Source: Acephala macrosclerotiorum
Lineage: Eukaryota; Ascomycota; Leotiomycetes; Helotiales; Mollisiaceae
Direction: 5' to 3'
DNA length: 64,000 bases
NCBI GenBank assembly: GCA_014904845.1
Contig: MU119474.1
Coordinates: forward strand, 1 to 64,000
The translations under genes were made by a program, and so were the position numbers. Under the pieces are notes generated by a model. That model saw nothing but the letters and a program-made list of their open reading frames with translations, had not been told where the DNA came from and searched no databases. Positions 11,303 to 23,900 of this stretch are shown here, piece after piece. Numbering within the stretch: position 1 is the stretch's first letter; every line of letters begins with the position of its first letter.

Positions 11303-13105
11303 TTAAATACGGTGCATAGCACCATGACCATGACCGTGCAAATGCCTCTTTCGGGCAGGCACGGTCACGGTCGCGGTGCTAGCTTCCGTAACGGTAACTA
11401 TCTCCTCCACCCAAAGGATCTCTTCCACCTGATTGGATGAGATGGTGCTGTAAGCGGTGCTGAAGAAGGAAGGAGCCGACGTAGTTGAAGAGGCGATGGC
11501 TTCCGCGTTGAAGGTAGCGCCCGTACTGACTGCGAAGATTCCACCTGGTACGTAAGAGTCTGACGATGCGAGGGAGATTCCCGCGGAGTACGAGAGCGTC
11601 ATCGCGGGTTGAGTAGTTTGGCCTGTAGTACCTCCTACGGTTGCGGTTGCCGAGTTTCCTCCTGCTGCTGCACCGTGTGCGTAGCCTGGGCCGTAGGCGA
11701 TGACTGGATTACCGGGCATAGTTGTGACAGCACCCACGACGTCTTCATTTACAAGTGCGGAAGGGAGCGTGACATTGCAGTTGGAGTACACACCGGAGTC
11801 TTGGGTGGTGAAGAGAGCACAGTCTTCAATTTGGCCGCTGAGGTTTGTGCAGGTGTTCACGGCTTGTTGGAGGAATGACTGGTCCCAGCCCATCATAAAG
11901 TCACCGTGGTATCCGAAACCTAAAAATTGTTAGTGTCTGTAGAGGCGAGAGAAAAAGAGATGCATACCAGTTGGGTCACCATTAGCGATCATGAAAGTTC
12001 CATTTTGGCCGACGAAAGCATATGTATTCCAGATGGTCTCGTAGAAGAGGGAAGGTAGACGCTCAGGGTAGGTGGAAGGGCAGTCACCAGTCATCACCTC
12101 TGATGGGTAGGCGACATGAGACTTTCTGTCGGTAGACGTAATATCGACTCCGTTCCAGCATGAAGGAAACATAAGCTCGAAACGGACACCATCAGTGCAG
12201 TGGGCATCGAGGTATGACTTGTCTGGGAGGAAGTGTCGGTAGAGAGAACCTTCTGGAGTAATCGCATAGTTGAGACAGTTGAAACCAAGAGCGGCCTGTC
12301 GGAGGAATGCTTGAGTATTGTAAGGAGCAACGTCCCAGTCGGACTTCTGGATATCAGGAACGGGGTAGGTAAAGTTGCGTTGATTGGTGTCGCCAGCGAT
12401 CATTTCAAAGCCTGCGGGAAATGCGGAGAGGGAGGTGTTGCCAGAGTTTGGGTAAAGGAGGTAGTAGCTTGATGTCTGTCAGTGGATGTCTTCCAGTGTC
12501 TGATATGTAGATGTATGTTTGAAAAGGGGTCAAAGTACCAAAGAGAAGCGAAGTCGTCAAGACACGTGACTCGATGTTGAGATTGAAGCCGACGCACTGA
12601 TGAGTGAACAGCAAGAGGACTTACGCAAGCATTCCACCAACCTGCTCAACCAGAGTATACTCGCCTGTCGCAGAGTCTTGGAAGTACAGAGCAGGAGTCT
12701 AGTAGGCGCTCTTGTCTTGGGTGACTTCGCAGGAGGTACATTCGCCAGCAATCAGTTCGCTATAGCCGGCAGCAATAGAGAAACCTGACAGACGATTATT
12801 AGCTATGTTAATATTCTAGGATTCCGGGATCGATAAGTATCTTGAAGAGTACTCTGATTGAATGCCACATGAGTCGCACACCATCAGGTAGACTGTAGCA
12901 AGCGCAGAAAAGGGGGTGGAGCGAGCGAAAAAGAAAAGGGGAGCTTACCTGAGGAGCCATGAATCGCATGAGCATGCTCCGAGATCGTACCGTTCGAAAC
13001 GAATGGATCAATGCGAGCAAGACCAGAGCGAGCACGGTAGGGCATGCGCCAGAAAGCCGATACTTGGAGACCGAAGAGGGTGAAAACGAGAGCCTGAAAG
13101 GCCAT
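11303..13105 (-). pseudogene. DUF1996 secreted protein with one nonsense codon
   Basis: Four exons fit one frame: 12949-13105, 12625-12784, 11968-12467 and 11303-11919, totalling 478 codons. Introns are 164, 157 and 48 bp, all GT..AG. A signal peptide (MAFQALVFTLFGLQVSA) leads into GLARIDPFVSNGTISEHAHAIHGSSG and CTSCEVTQDK. Later blocks are DGVRFELMFPSCWNG, HKSHVAYPS-type SHVAYPSEV and ERLPSLFYETIWNT, all hallmarks of DUF1996. The tail is Ser/Thr/Gly-rich and ends in a His/Gly run. Codon 81 (12699-12701) is TAG where the family has a conserved Trp in SAY-W-TPALYF, a single G-to-A change. Everything else is intact, so this is a very recent null allele, or the site is a sequencing error. DUF1996 proteins are secreted with unclear function. 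Confidence 0.8.
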
Positions 13106-14389
13106 AGTGAGCGAGAAGCTGCGTATGTTGATAAAGCCGTAGCGGGAGAAGAATTGAGCGGGAAATATACTTCGATAGATAAAGTATGATAGAGTAATCG
13201 TAGACCGACTCTTGATTGAGGCTGGATTTTTTGTGGTTGTGCCCGGAGTGTGTTCAAATGAAGGTTGAAGATCGGGAGTTGAAAACTCGCGATATCAATA
13301 AACACTTCAAAACCGAAATCTTCAGTTGGCGCTACGTCAGTCTTGGTGGTTCAATCCAAGGAAGAATGAAGTCCCGAACCCCGATGCTAATAGTTCCTGG
13401 AGTGCTAGAATATGTCTTCCAATATCCTAACAACAGATGGATACTAAGCTAAGACCTAATTTGCGCCGGTGCTTTCTCGACTTGAATACTTCCAAGATGC
13501 GTCTTATCCAGGTTCTTCCCAATGCTCTTCAGATCTCCGAGAATGTTTTGCTAACTCGTAGCGGTTGTTGTGTCCAAAGTCGTCACTTGATAAAAATGTT
13601 TCGTTCTTTCGTTGTCGTCGTCCAACCCATGCAGATGTTCAATGCAAGATGCAAAATGCTCACAAAACCGAAGCGCAATCTAAAAGGAGCGATAAAATTC
13701 GTGTCCTAGGCACGAGAGTTTGTTTTAAAGAGCGTGTGCGTATGTCGAAGAAAAGAATGGAAGACCACACCGCAAGAACCACGAAAGGAATGTGCAACTG
13801 TTGGAAGTGGTATCGTCGGCGCATGTTTTGAATTGTCCTTTGCAAAATATCAAAAAAAGAATCATCCCGAGAAGAATATTGTACGTGACTAAATTGAAGC
13901 AGCTTGCTTTTGCATGGTAGACGTCGCGTTTGATGTTCTGGTTGAAGGCTTCAAGCCCGGAAGGAGACTTCGCAACACCTATGCAAAATACCGGCTTCTT
14001 ATGATCTCCTCAAGAATCAAAATTATAGCATCTCAATAAGACAATCTTTCCTGCGAAAGATAGAGGAAACTTCCGATATATATGTAGTCTCAATCACATG
14101 ACTTCCCCACTAATCTACTTTCATCCCAGGCTCTCAACCTCGGCGTTGATTCTTGGGCCAGCCGAGCAGTCGTATTTTCTTCTCGGGGACACGCATTGCA
14201 TGGACGGCGTTTGATCTTGTGTTCCCTCATATCCATCACATGTACATACGACGGAACACTTGATATACTCAGATTTATATCACAATACACCAAATTGTTG
14301 CATTCCCACATGCCCCGGTAGCTCCAACACTTTGACGCGCTCTGCGCAACAACGCGACCTTCGAGCGCCGAATAGCAGATATAATTACC
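13106..14389. other. Intergenic, nothing recognised
   Basis: Divergent promoter space between the DUF1996 gene (minus) and PEX6 (plus). Short frames only; no recognisable gene, repeat or RNA. Confidence 0.5.
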
Positions 14390-17300
14390 ATGGCGGACCG
14401 AATACCAGCCCTCCCGAGCCGGAAACGGAAGAGGAGAAGGTTGGATAAATCTGCAATATCTGCCAGACTGGTGTTGGACGATCATGTGAAGGGCGATGTC
14501 GGTATATTGTCTGAGGATCTATTCGCAGATTTGTTTCCAGCAATAGCTGAAGGTCAGCACTTATGCTCTTTCTGAATGTCCGAAACTGACATTGTCGCTG
14601 TGCAGCTCAAGAAAATGGAAATGGGAATGGATATTCCAATGTCCCAGAGTTCCATCATGTCGCAATCTCGCCCTGGGGTCCCTCGGCACTCGTGGAGGAT
14701 TCAACATGGACTGTAGTCCCAGTCAGACCTTCGAGTGCTCTCGCACATTCGACTGCGCAATTCTCTCCTTCCTCCCTCGCTCTCCAGGGTTTTGCGGAAG
14801 CTCTGCAGAAAGTAGCACCCTCGAAGATATCCAGCCACAGCAGGAGTGGTATTGAGATCAGGATACTGGATGTCGTACCTCTACCGCTGGAGACTGTGTT
14901 TGTGACAATAGAGGGAGAACTCGCCAAACGATTGGAGAATGGAGAAGGAACATTCCACGCCGGGCATACTCGAACAAATGGCATACCAAATGGCAAAGCG
15001 ACTCCAAAGATTCCGGAAGACCGCCTGACTGCTGCAATTCGAGAGGCTTTGGGATCTCTGAAAGTGGTTCACACAAATGATCTATTCTCACTACCTCTGC
15101 CGCCCCATCCAATTACGCACATCCCACCTCCACCAGCGAAAGTAACCCTATGTGAACCAGTGGGCCAGGGCACATTGTCAGGACGTACTAAGATTATCAT
15201 CACACATACTGGACACCACGAAAAAGGCGCTAAGAAGACTGCTGCACTGCCTGTGAATCGTGCTCTTAATGGGGTGCAGGAGGATGACGAGGACACATCG
15301 AACGACCAGTTCTATTCGGCAGCTGAGGACCGCTACAAGACAGATACTGCATTGGAAGACGACGAATCTACCACAGAGACTGAGGAGGAACAGTCAGAGG
15401 AGAACGATGATCTTTCAGACGATTCTATGGACGACATGATTTCGTTGCATGCTCCGATGCTCCCAGCCCACAATGCAAGCGGGATATCTACTGTCCAGCC
15501 GGGAACGCCACGGACGATTGGGCGTGGGAGGCAGACAGGTATCCATACGCCTGGCTCCGTCTTCTCAACTTTCACGTCCGCAACGGTTCGTGCAGGGGCT
15601 CCCCAAGGGCGACTGTTCAAAGTCCAAGGGCTCATGCAGTCCCTGCCAGAGGCGATGCTTCACCCAAAACCAAGTGCAGACGACGACGAAGAGGCACGTG
15701 TTTTCGTTGACATAACCTCGCTGACGAAAATCGGTTGCTTCTCTGGAGACTGGGTCCGACTTGAGGCTGCAGCTGAACCTCCAGCACAAGGCGGTGGCCT
15801 TTGGGGACTCGGCAGCTTTGGACAGCCCGAGCAAGAAGACCCACTATGGCGACCCGTCAAGGTCTTTGGTCTGCCCGAAAGCTATTCCAATCGTCCAGTG
15901 ACGAGGATACCCAGCAGCAAGCAAGGAGAAAGACGCCTATCATTCTTTGAAAATCAAGTGAAGAAGCCCTCAAGTTTCACAGTATATTGCTCTCCAATAT
16001 TATTGGCGAACATGGAGAACACTCCATACTGCAGAATAGCTCCTCTGAAGCGAGCTCCGCTGCCTATGAAAATGCCACAGCCAAAGATCACAAGTGCTTC
16101 CAAGCCACCGTTTGCGAGGGAACTTACACTACAAAAGATTTCGACGCCATTTTCTACGGAACGTAATTTACAAAATGCACTTTTTGCGGGATTGAAGCAG
16201 TACTTTGCAAGTCGAACGCGGATCGTGCGAAAGGGTGATCTCATTGGCATCCCGATTGACCAAGAGCTCGGTCGTACATTATATCAACCTGCTGGAGCCG
16301 ATGACTTGGAGATTGAAGACCTTCTGTCAAATATCGCGCTCGACGATCCAAGACCGCCTAAAGCTCCAAAGATCACTGGAGTTGGATGGTTCAGAATAGG
16401 ATACGTTGGTGTCGCCAAGGAAGATGCAGCAAGTAGCGAGGACGACGACTTCTGGGGTGGAGTAGCAGCTATTGACGCATCTTCTACACATATGATGCAG
16501 TCAGGCAGCGAAAACAGTCGATTGCCAGCGACAATGGACAGTACCTGGGAATACTATTTAGGCTTGAAGTCAATGTCGAAGTCCTATTCAGATTCGACGT
16601 CGATGCCAGAACCAAGAAAGCACCATGTGTCTGCGCTTCAACTGCGATTACGAGAACTCATTGCTGCTGCAACAAGCCCTCGAGCAATCCACCTGCAGCT
16701 CCAACCACTAGCTATCCTTCTGGTATCAACGCAACGAAATATTGGCAAGTCGACGATGGCTAGCCGAGCAAGCTCGGATATTGGTCTTCATACCTTCACG
16801 ATCGATGCTTACGATATTGTGAGTGAAGGCGGCCAGGGAAGTGATGTCAAAACAGCTGGACTTCTCGAAGCTCGCGCCGAGAGGGCTATGGCTTGCGGAC
16901 CCGAATTCTGCTCGCTTCTCATCCGACACATCGAGGCACTCACGGCTGACAGAATGATGACTACCCTCAAAGAGATAGTTGCCAATGCCCGAGTCGTCAT
17001 TGCGACGACCACAGAGGTGGACAAGATCCCTGACGGTGTCCGTGGTCTGTTCACTCATGAGCTCGAGATGAATGCTCCTGATGAGTGGGAGCGTGAGGGT
17101 ATTCTCAGAGGGATCATTGATGAGCAATCTGTAGCGTTGGCTTCAGATGTTGATCTCAGTGGTGTGGCCGTCAAGACAGCTGCGTTGGTGGCTGGAGATC
17201 TTGTTGATGTCGTCGATCGAGCTCTTGTTGCACGAAACACTCGTCTAGAGACTCTTGCTTCCTCTTGTTCTGACTATGAGAGTTCAGTAGCTGTGCGTGA

Positions 17301-18727
17301 TGTTCTCGTTGCTGGAGGTCCAGCAGGTCGATGCTTGATCAAGGCCGACTTTGACCTTGCAGTCGAAGCTGCACGCAAGAATTTCGCAGATGCTATTGGT
17401 GCACCGAAGATTCCCAATGTGGGCTGGGATGATGTCGGTGGTCTCACCAATGTCAAGGATGCTGTCATGGAGACCATCCAGCTACCACTAGAAAGGCCAG
17501 AACTTTTCGCCAAGGGCATGAAGAAACGATCCGGCATCTTGTTCTACGGTCCACCTGGTACTGGCAAGACCCTACTTGCAAAAGCTATCGCAACGGAATT
17601 CAGTCTCAACTTCTTCAGTGTCAAGGGACCAGAATTGCTTAATATGTACATTGGAGAATCCGAGGCCAACGTACGTCGTGTCTTCCAACGAGCTAGGGAT
17701 GCACGACCTTGCGTTGTGTTCTTCGACGAACTGGATTCAGTGGCACCAAAACGTGGTAATCAAGGCGATAGCGGTGGTGTCATGGACAGAATCGTGTCCC
17801 AGCTCTTGGCTGAGCTTGACGGCATGTCAGATGGTGAAGATGGCGGCGGCGGTGTCTTCGTCATCGGCGCTACGAACAGACCTGATCTCCTTGATGCAGC
17901 ATTACTCCGACCTGGCCGATTCGACAAGATGCTTTATCTGGGCGTTAGCGATACGCATGAGAAGCAGTTGACCATCATGGAAGCATTAACTCGCAAGTAT
18001 GTATTATCCCTCCTCGGTGTCCCACAACAATCTAACAGCCCACAGATTCACACTCCATCCCACCCTCTCCCTCCCCTGCGTCGCATCCCGCCTCCCCTTC
18101 ACCTACACAGGAGCCGACTTCTATGCCCTCTGCTCCGACGCCATGCTCAAAGCCGTCACTCGACAAGCCTCCCTCGTCGACTCTAAAATCGCTTCTATCA
18201 ACTCCTCTAACACCTCTCAAGGTAAATCCAAGATCTCAACAGCGTATTTCTTTGACCATTTTGCGAAAGAAGAAGATGTTGCCGTTATGGTTACGGAAGA
18301 GGATTTTATGACTGCAGAGAGGGAGTTGGTTCCTAGCGTCAGTGTGAAGGAGTTAGAGCATTATGGGAGAGTTAGGGCGCAGTTTGAAAAAGTGGAGAAA
18401 GACGATATTGGTGGGGGAAAAAATGGGAAGGGGAAGGGAAAAGCGCCAGCGAGTCAAGAGAGTGATGGGATTCCGGAATGGCAGAGAAATGAAGATGACA
18501 GGCCGAGGAGTAATGGGAAAGGCAAGGGTAAAGAGAAGGTTATTGATAGAAAAGGGAAGGGGAAGGAGAAAAGTGCTGGGAGGTGGGATGAAGGGAGTGA
18601 TGAGGATAGGGAGTTTTATGATGAGAGAGCTAATGGGCATGAGGGTGTGAAGGGGAAGGGGAAGGGCAAGGCGGTTGATATGGGGTTTCAGGAGGGGAGG
18701 GAAGAGGATGAGGAGGAGCTGTATTGA
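14390..18727 (+). CDS. PEX6: Peroxisomal AAA ATPase PEX6
   Basis: Three exons: 14390-14552, 14606-17996 and 18046-18727, introns 53 and 49 bp, product 1411 residues. PEX6 forms a hexamer with PEX1 on the peroxisome membrane and pulls ubiquitinated PEX5 receptor back to the cytosol. The first AAA domain is degenerate (STQRNIGKST in the Walker A position, about residue 765), as usual for PEX6. The second is complete: GPPGTGKT near residue 1036, VVFFDELDS, and GATNRPDLLDAALLRPGRFDK. The last exon joins with SRLPFTYTGADFYALCSDAML, the family C-terminal block. It ends with a long Lys/Gly-rich tail (GKGKGKA, NGKGKGKEK, KGKGKGKAV) and an acidic end. The first donor is GTCAGC, weaker than consensus. 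A long acidic insert (about residues 220-260) is also low complexity. Confidence 0.95.
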
Positions 18728-19316
18728 TTTAGGAGGGTTTCGGGGATGACTTAAGGAAAGTCAGGTCGGCCTTGTATCATGAGCATGGGCATCTGGAGTT
18801 CAAAATATACCGAGCTTGTGCCGCGTCTACTCTCTCTTGACTTCCTAGTGTCTCAACAACTTGGGGACATTGATCAGACTTTGCAAACGGCAAGCGCCAC
18901 CTACAAATTCATGCAAACGCATCATCTATCGAGTAAATTAACTTAGAGAAATTTCTGTCTTCGAGCGCAGTCCGTTACGATTACCGAATCCTGAATCTAA
19001 CAATTCCCATGTGGCACACAGTTATTGGAAGGTCCCATAACTTGTGGGACATTCAGGATCTGAAAACCTAATGGCATAAAATTTGGAAATTTTCACGAGT
19101 AAAATTCAGGGGTATCACGTGCCACATTCATGAAGTTAATATTTTGTACAAATTATTTGCTTTTGATTGAGTTACTCTCTAAAGGCTAGTGCTTGACCCT
19201 CTCCAGAATCTCCTGTGTACACAGGCAGGACTTTCATATGGTCGTTGCCAATCATCTCCAACATTACTTTACACATGCAGGCATCATATGACATCTCGGC
19301 CGCTCATTCTGCGCTC
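18728..19316. other. Intergenic between convergent genes
   Basis: Holds the 3' ends of PEX6 and the 2EXR gene. No gene or RNA recognised. Confidence 0.5.
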
Positions 19317-20152
19317 CTACAACTCAGAAACCTGGACACCCAACTTGACCATCTTTGCCATGAACCTCTGCTTTTTCCACTTGAGGAAGTTTGTAGTCTC
19401 ACCAGTCAATCTGTTCTTCTCCTTCTCTGTCTCATCGTAGAATCCCATATTCGCCATGCGCTCCTCCATGCTCATCCCTGCGATCATAACAGCCTTTTGA
19501 TGATCATAGTCAGCCATGACTGCATTCCACAGTAACATCATTCTGTTTGCCCTGGCAAGACCGGTTGGGGTGACATCAATCTGGAGCTTGGAGATATTCT
19601 CGAGGCCTCGGATCGGGTGGGTGGCGGGTCGGCGTCTCTGCAGGATGAGATAGTACTGGAACAGGTCGAAATCCGAGAGGTAGATGGTATCAATGGTATG
19701 GTCCTAAGGAATCATGAGTTAGTAAATGAAGGCAAGGCTGAGGGAGGCCGATAATCTCCAAGCAAGGCTAGGAGATGAAGTCGAAATGATAGATGAGTGT
19801 GACTTACAAAGTGAACCTTGGTTCCAGATACCATGCCAATCATATCGGGATTTCTCTCCATAAAGGCTTTGCGGCTCTCGCGGCAGACTCGCAAGGCATT
19901 TGTAGCCAAGCCCTCGTCATGTGTAGACAGGGTGCTCGCAGCCCAAGTAGAGATTGTCTCTTTATCGTCCAAGGCTGAGTTGCCTTTTTGGATCGTGTTC
20001 GACTTGAGAGAGACAGTGCGCTTGATTTGGACATTGACGACTCTTCCTTGACTGCCGCTGCTCAGGATGTACAGCTCCCATATCGCGAGCCTAAGTTCGA
20101 TAGGAAGATCGGGGAAGTGGCGAAAGGTGTTAGAGTTGACGGGAGTCGACAT
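19317..20152 (-). CDS. 2EXR-domain protein
   Basis: Two coding exons, 19808-20152 and 19317-19703 (intron 104 bp), product 243 residues. The N-terminus carries the 2EXR signature FRHFPDLPIELRLAIWELYI, followed by ALRVCRESRKAFMERNPDM. After the intron come DTIYLSDFDLFQYY and a charged helical end. 2EXR proteins form a large, poorly characterised fungal family resembling F-box proteins. A likely 5'UTR intron is 20176-20230 (GTAAGATC...TTTTCGCAG), ending 23 bp before the ATG; the frame is open upstream to 20239 only by reading through this intron. The leader lies in a 130-bp tandem repeat. The gene is convergent with PEX6. Confidence 0.8.
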
Positions 20153-20160
20153 GTTGAGGA

Positions 20161-20480
20161 CGGTTTTGCGAATGTCTGCGAAAATTAGCAACGTTATCGT
20201 GGAAATAATGTTAGAGCTGTCAGATCTTACACGTTGCAAAGACTTCAGGTAAATTGTTTGCGAAGCTGCAAAGCCGGAAAGAAGGGTTGGCGATCTTATA
20301 AATGTCTACGGAAGTCAGCAACGTTATCGTGGAGATAATATCAGAGGTGTCAGATCTTACGCGTTGCAAAGACGTCGGGTATATTATCTGTGAGGCTGTG
20401 AAGCCAGAAAGGAGGGTTGGCAGTCTTTCGAATGTCTGCGTAGTTGTAGATCGTTATTAGGACAATAGTGTCAGCGTTGA
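20161..20480 (-). repeat. 130-bp tandem repeat in the 2EXR leader
   Basis: The block aatgtctgcg/aatgtctacg recurs at 20171, 20301 and 20431, exactly 130 bp apart. The first two units share long stretches such as agcaacgttatcgtgg; the third is partial. Read on the minus strand, each of the two full units has a donor-like GTAAGATCTGACA and an acceptor-like CAG or TAG. Leader introns could therefore be spliced in more than one way. Confidence 0.75.
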
Positions 20481-20654
20481 AGCATTGCTGAACCGCAAAG
20501 AAGAGTGTTCTGAGTAGTTACAAGGCTTTGAGAAGATTCCTTTGATTTGAGAAAGAGGTTGTTGTGGAGAGGAATTGCGAAGGAACGCGAGGGGTCTTTT
20601 GTAGTCACGTTGGCGATGGCTTCATCTACCAAACGCGCTAGTGGTTGCTCAAGT

Positions 20655-20680
20655 TCACGCCTTATTTATATAAGGCGTGA
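20655..20680. promoter_or_regulatory. Perfect palindrome around a TATA-like core
   Basis: Arms TCACGCCTTAT and ATAAGGCGTGA (11 bp each, perfect) flank a 4-bp TTAT. The centre reads TTTATATAAG. It lies about 500 bp upstream of the 2EXR ATG, just beyond the leader repeats, so it may be the core promoter of that gene with a symmetric binding site. Confidence 0.45.
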
Positions 20681-20945
20681 GGAAAGTGGGGCCTTGTAAA
20701 GAAGGAAGCCGCTTCTGGAACGTTCGGCTGTCAAATAAAAGAGACGCGGATTACCCCTCAAATATACGGCTCAGGCTTACTCACAGAGCTCTTTCATTTG
20801 CTTCTAGAGTTTGCTTGGAGAATACAAGTTTCCTTGCCATCTCAAAGTATGTGCTTATTTGGGTATCTAAAACTATACTCTTAATAGAGTTTGCAACTTG
20901 AAAAACGAAAGAAGCCACTCAGAAGTTTCGCACCTGCTGCCATTT

Positions 20946-23900
20946 CTAAGAGCTCTTACTCAGCAACCCAGTCCACACAAGCAATTGGTAAAACAGAGAG
21001 TCAGGAGGCTGTGTCACCTGTACCACTTTTGGGTCGTTTGCTCTCTCCCACTGAGCTAACAGCTCACTGCTTCTGGGACACTCAGCAAGCACTGACTTCC
21101 CAAACCTTCTTGATATGATCGTAGTCACCCATTTTCTTTCTCCGAAAGGCAGATCTGCAAACGCATTGATATCTGCGCCATGCCGAAGAAACAATTTGAT
21201 GAGATTAAGGAGTCTTGGATGGTGATACTCTGCGAGATGGGCGTAGCGGAGTAGCTCTTTCCAAGGCGTAGTACCTCTGTGTTCTTGATTTGGGTTTGCT
21301 CCGTTCTCTAAATGGACCTTGAAGTTTGCAATATTAGAACATGTAATGGGGCCTAATGTCCGCCAGCATGCTGCCGTCTGCGACTCCCACACGTACGCGT
21401 GGAGGCCGTTTTCCCTGGCAACATTGATAAAGTAATCGTATCTGCAAGCATGAATCTTCGCCCGCATGCTTCGATCGAGTTCATCTAGCAAAGTAGTTCG
21501 CCCCTGCCCAGTGGTCTTCTCAAGCGTTCGAGCATACGAAACTGCAGTATCAAAGATGACGTTTGGGTTTTCTGCCATGTAGAGGGACCACTTCAGTTGA
21601 AGCACACATGTGCTTAGCAATGAGAGGTGCGGATTGAAGCTCGTTCCTTTCGTCTCCGCAATAAGATTTGCCCACACGTCTGGCCTCTCGATGTAGTCGC
21701 GTGTCGTCCGGTGAAGATACTGGATTCTGCTGTATGGGTCCACGGTATATCGGCGGCTTCGTCGGGACGTACGGGTGCGATGGATTTCTAGCAGCCCCAT
21801 ACTCCTGACTTGCAGTCTCGCAAGGGCGAGTTCGCAACGCGAGGTCTTGAAGTGCTCTTTTAGCGGACTTATTGGAGCTGTGATAGCCAAATCTGGGTCA
21901 TCGTCCTCCGCCAATGAAAGCTCGATCAGGGTGAGTGGCTCCCTATTGTCGTCGTCATTGATGCTGTTCCTAGATTGCTCTCGAGCCGTCCTCACTAGCT
22001 GGAAATATTGCGATGATTGAGCTTTGTAGAATGGCGAGATGCTTAAGAACATATGGCTATACAAGTGCTCTAAGTCTCCCGGCATGAGTCGCAATCTTTG
22101 CTGTAGGTCCTTGATACTGTCTCGATTCCCGAATCCAGAAAGCAAGGACTGAACCACAAGCTTCACCCATAAGAAGACTCCGTCTGCTTTCCAAACGATC
22201 TGTCCGATGAGTTCCGGCGCTCTTACGGGTTCCTCCTGGACAACTTTGTGATATCGTGGATGACTGGATAACTTGCTGCTGACATAGTGTCCGATGTCCG
22301 AGTAGGTCAAGTCCTGGAGTCGAAGAGTTTCTCCTTCGCCGAACGCATCTTGAAAAGGGAGCAGAGGTCTACTCGACAAGCATACCTTAACGTGAGGCGA
22401 TGATGATGCATTTTTGAACACTTCGACAATTTCGTTGTAGTCTCCTTCATATTCGTCGAGGCCATCCACGAACAAACACAGCTTGATCGGAATCTCTGTT
22501 TGCTGTAGAAGTGCGCTGAAAGCACCCATCAGTGTTTTCAACATCCAAGATGGGCTTCTGAACGAATACGGGTCTGTGTCGCCGAACAATTCAGTAACCT
22601 GTGAGTACTTTCTTGCCCATTGCAATGGTAGACAGACAGGTATCAATTCCCTGCGTTTCTGTAACGTATCGAACAGGATCGTTCTAAGGAGACCATGCTG
22701 GCTTCTCTGGTCTAGACTTCCACTGTTCCAAAAGAAAAATTCTGCACGTGTTGGAGTGGTCGGGCTAGCCCAGGGTCTCAGCAGAGTCAGTGTTCGTGGA
22801 TCGTCACAAATGTATCGCATGAGAGTAGATTTTCCCGATGCTGCCTTGCCGTTGATCCAGTATATCCCACTCCCGTGGGTTAGCCAGTCTGCGAAATTAC
22901 TCCAGTGATGATCATCGGTATCGTCTTGGGCTTTTGAAGGTTCGAATATCCATCCAAACGTCTCTGGATATGTTTCGGCAACCTCTTCCTTGCGATAATC
23001 CATCGATGGAAACCGAAGGTCATCCAATATAGCCTCCTCAACTGTGCGCCTAACCTGATTTTCATCCTCCCAAAGTTCATCGATTTGTGGTTGCTGCAGG
23101 GTTGGACTCGGCACGGAACTTGAAGTCTTGCTGCCATTCCTATGCCGCGTTTTCATTCGAGAAGCGGCGGGTAAGCTTAGCTCGAGACGGCTCATCAGTT
23201 GAGAAACTGCCCGTGTCTGGTCTCTCATGTCTATCGAGAAGCTCTCTTGAAGTCTCTGTGTCTGAGTCTTCATCTCGGTCGAGAGCCTTTTTTGTTCTTT
23301 CGCAATCGCCGTGATAATGATCTGAGTCTGGATGTCCAGGTGATCGAACCTTTTTGATTGTTGCAAAGTGGCGACGTCTAATTGCTCTCTAGGACAGACA
23401 CCATAAGTAATCAGCCACTTCCATGGCCCTAAAATTGGTACATACCGTACTGCCACGAGCACGTGCATTTCTATCATTTCTCTCAACGCAGCGAGCCTCC
23501 TGCTCAAGTCCATAATAGCGTCTTTGTTCCACACTGTTTTAATGGCTTGTTGAAAAGACTTCCACTTTCGACCCTTGCTGTCCGTAATTTTGTCTTCCAT
23601 AATTATTTCCCCAACTTTGCCTTCCCTCTTTTTACTATTCCCGTTCAACACTTCGTCTGCCTCTTCCGTGTCCCTTCTTTCTCTTCTCCTTCCTTTCCCT
23701 TCCTTGGTCTCAACTTTTAATCCATCGAGTTTTGTGAGCAGTTCGTTCGCTAATATACTAGCTGCACCGCATAGCTTTGCCAAAGATACCTCGTGGGTTT
23801 TCGAGAGGACACCAGGCTGCAAAGGTCGCTCAAGCTTGATGCACATGTTTTGGAGTTCGGTAGTAACAATGGCTAATTCTGTCGATGCGCTTGGGCTAGC

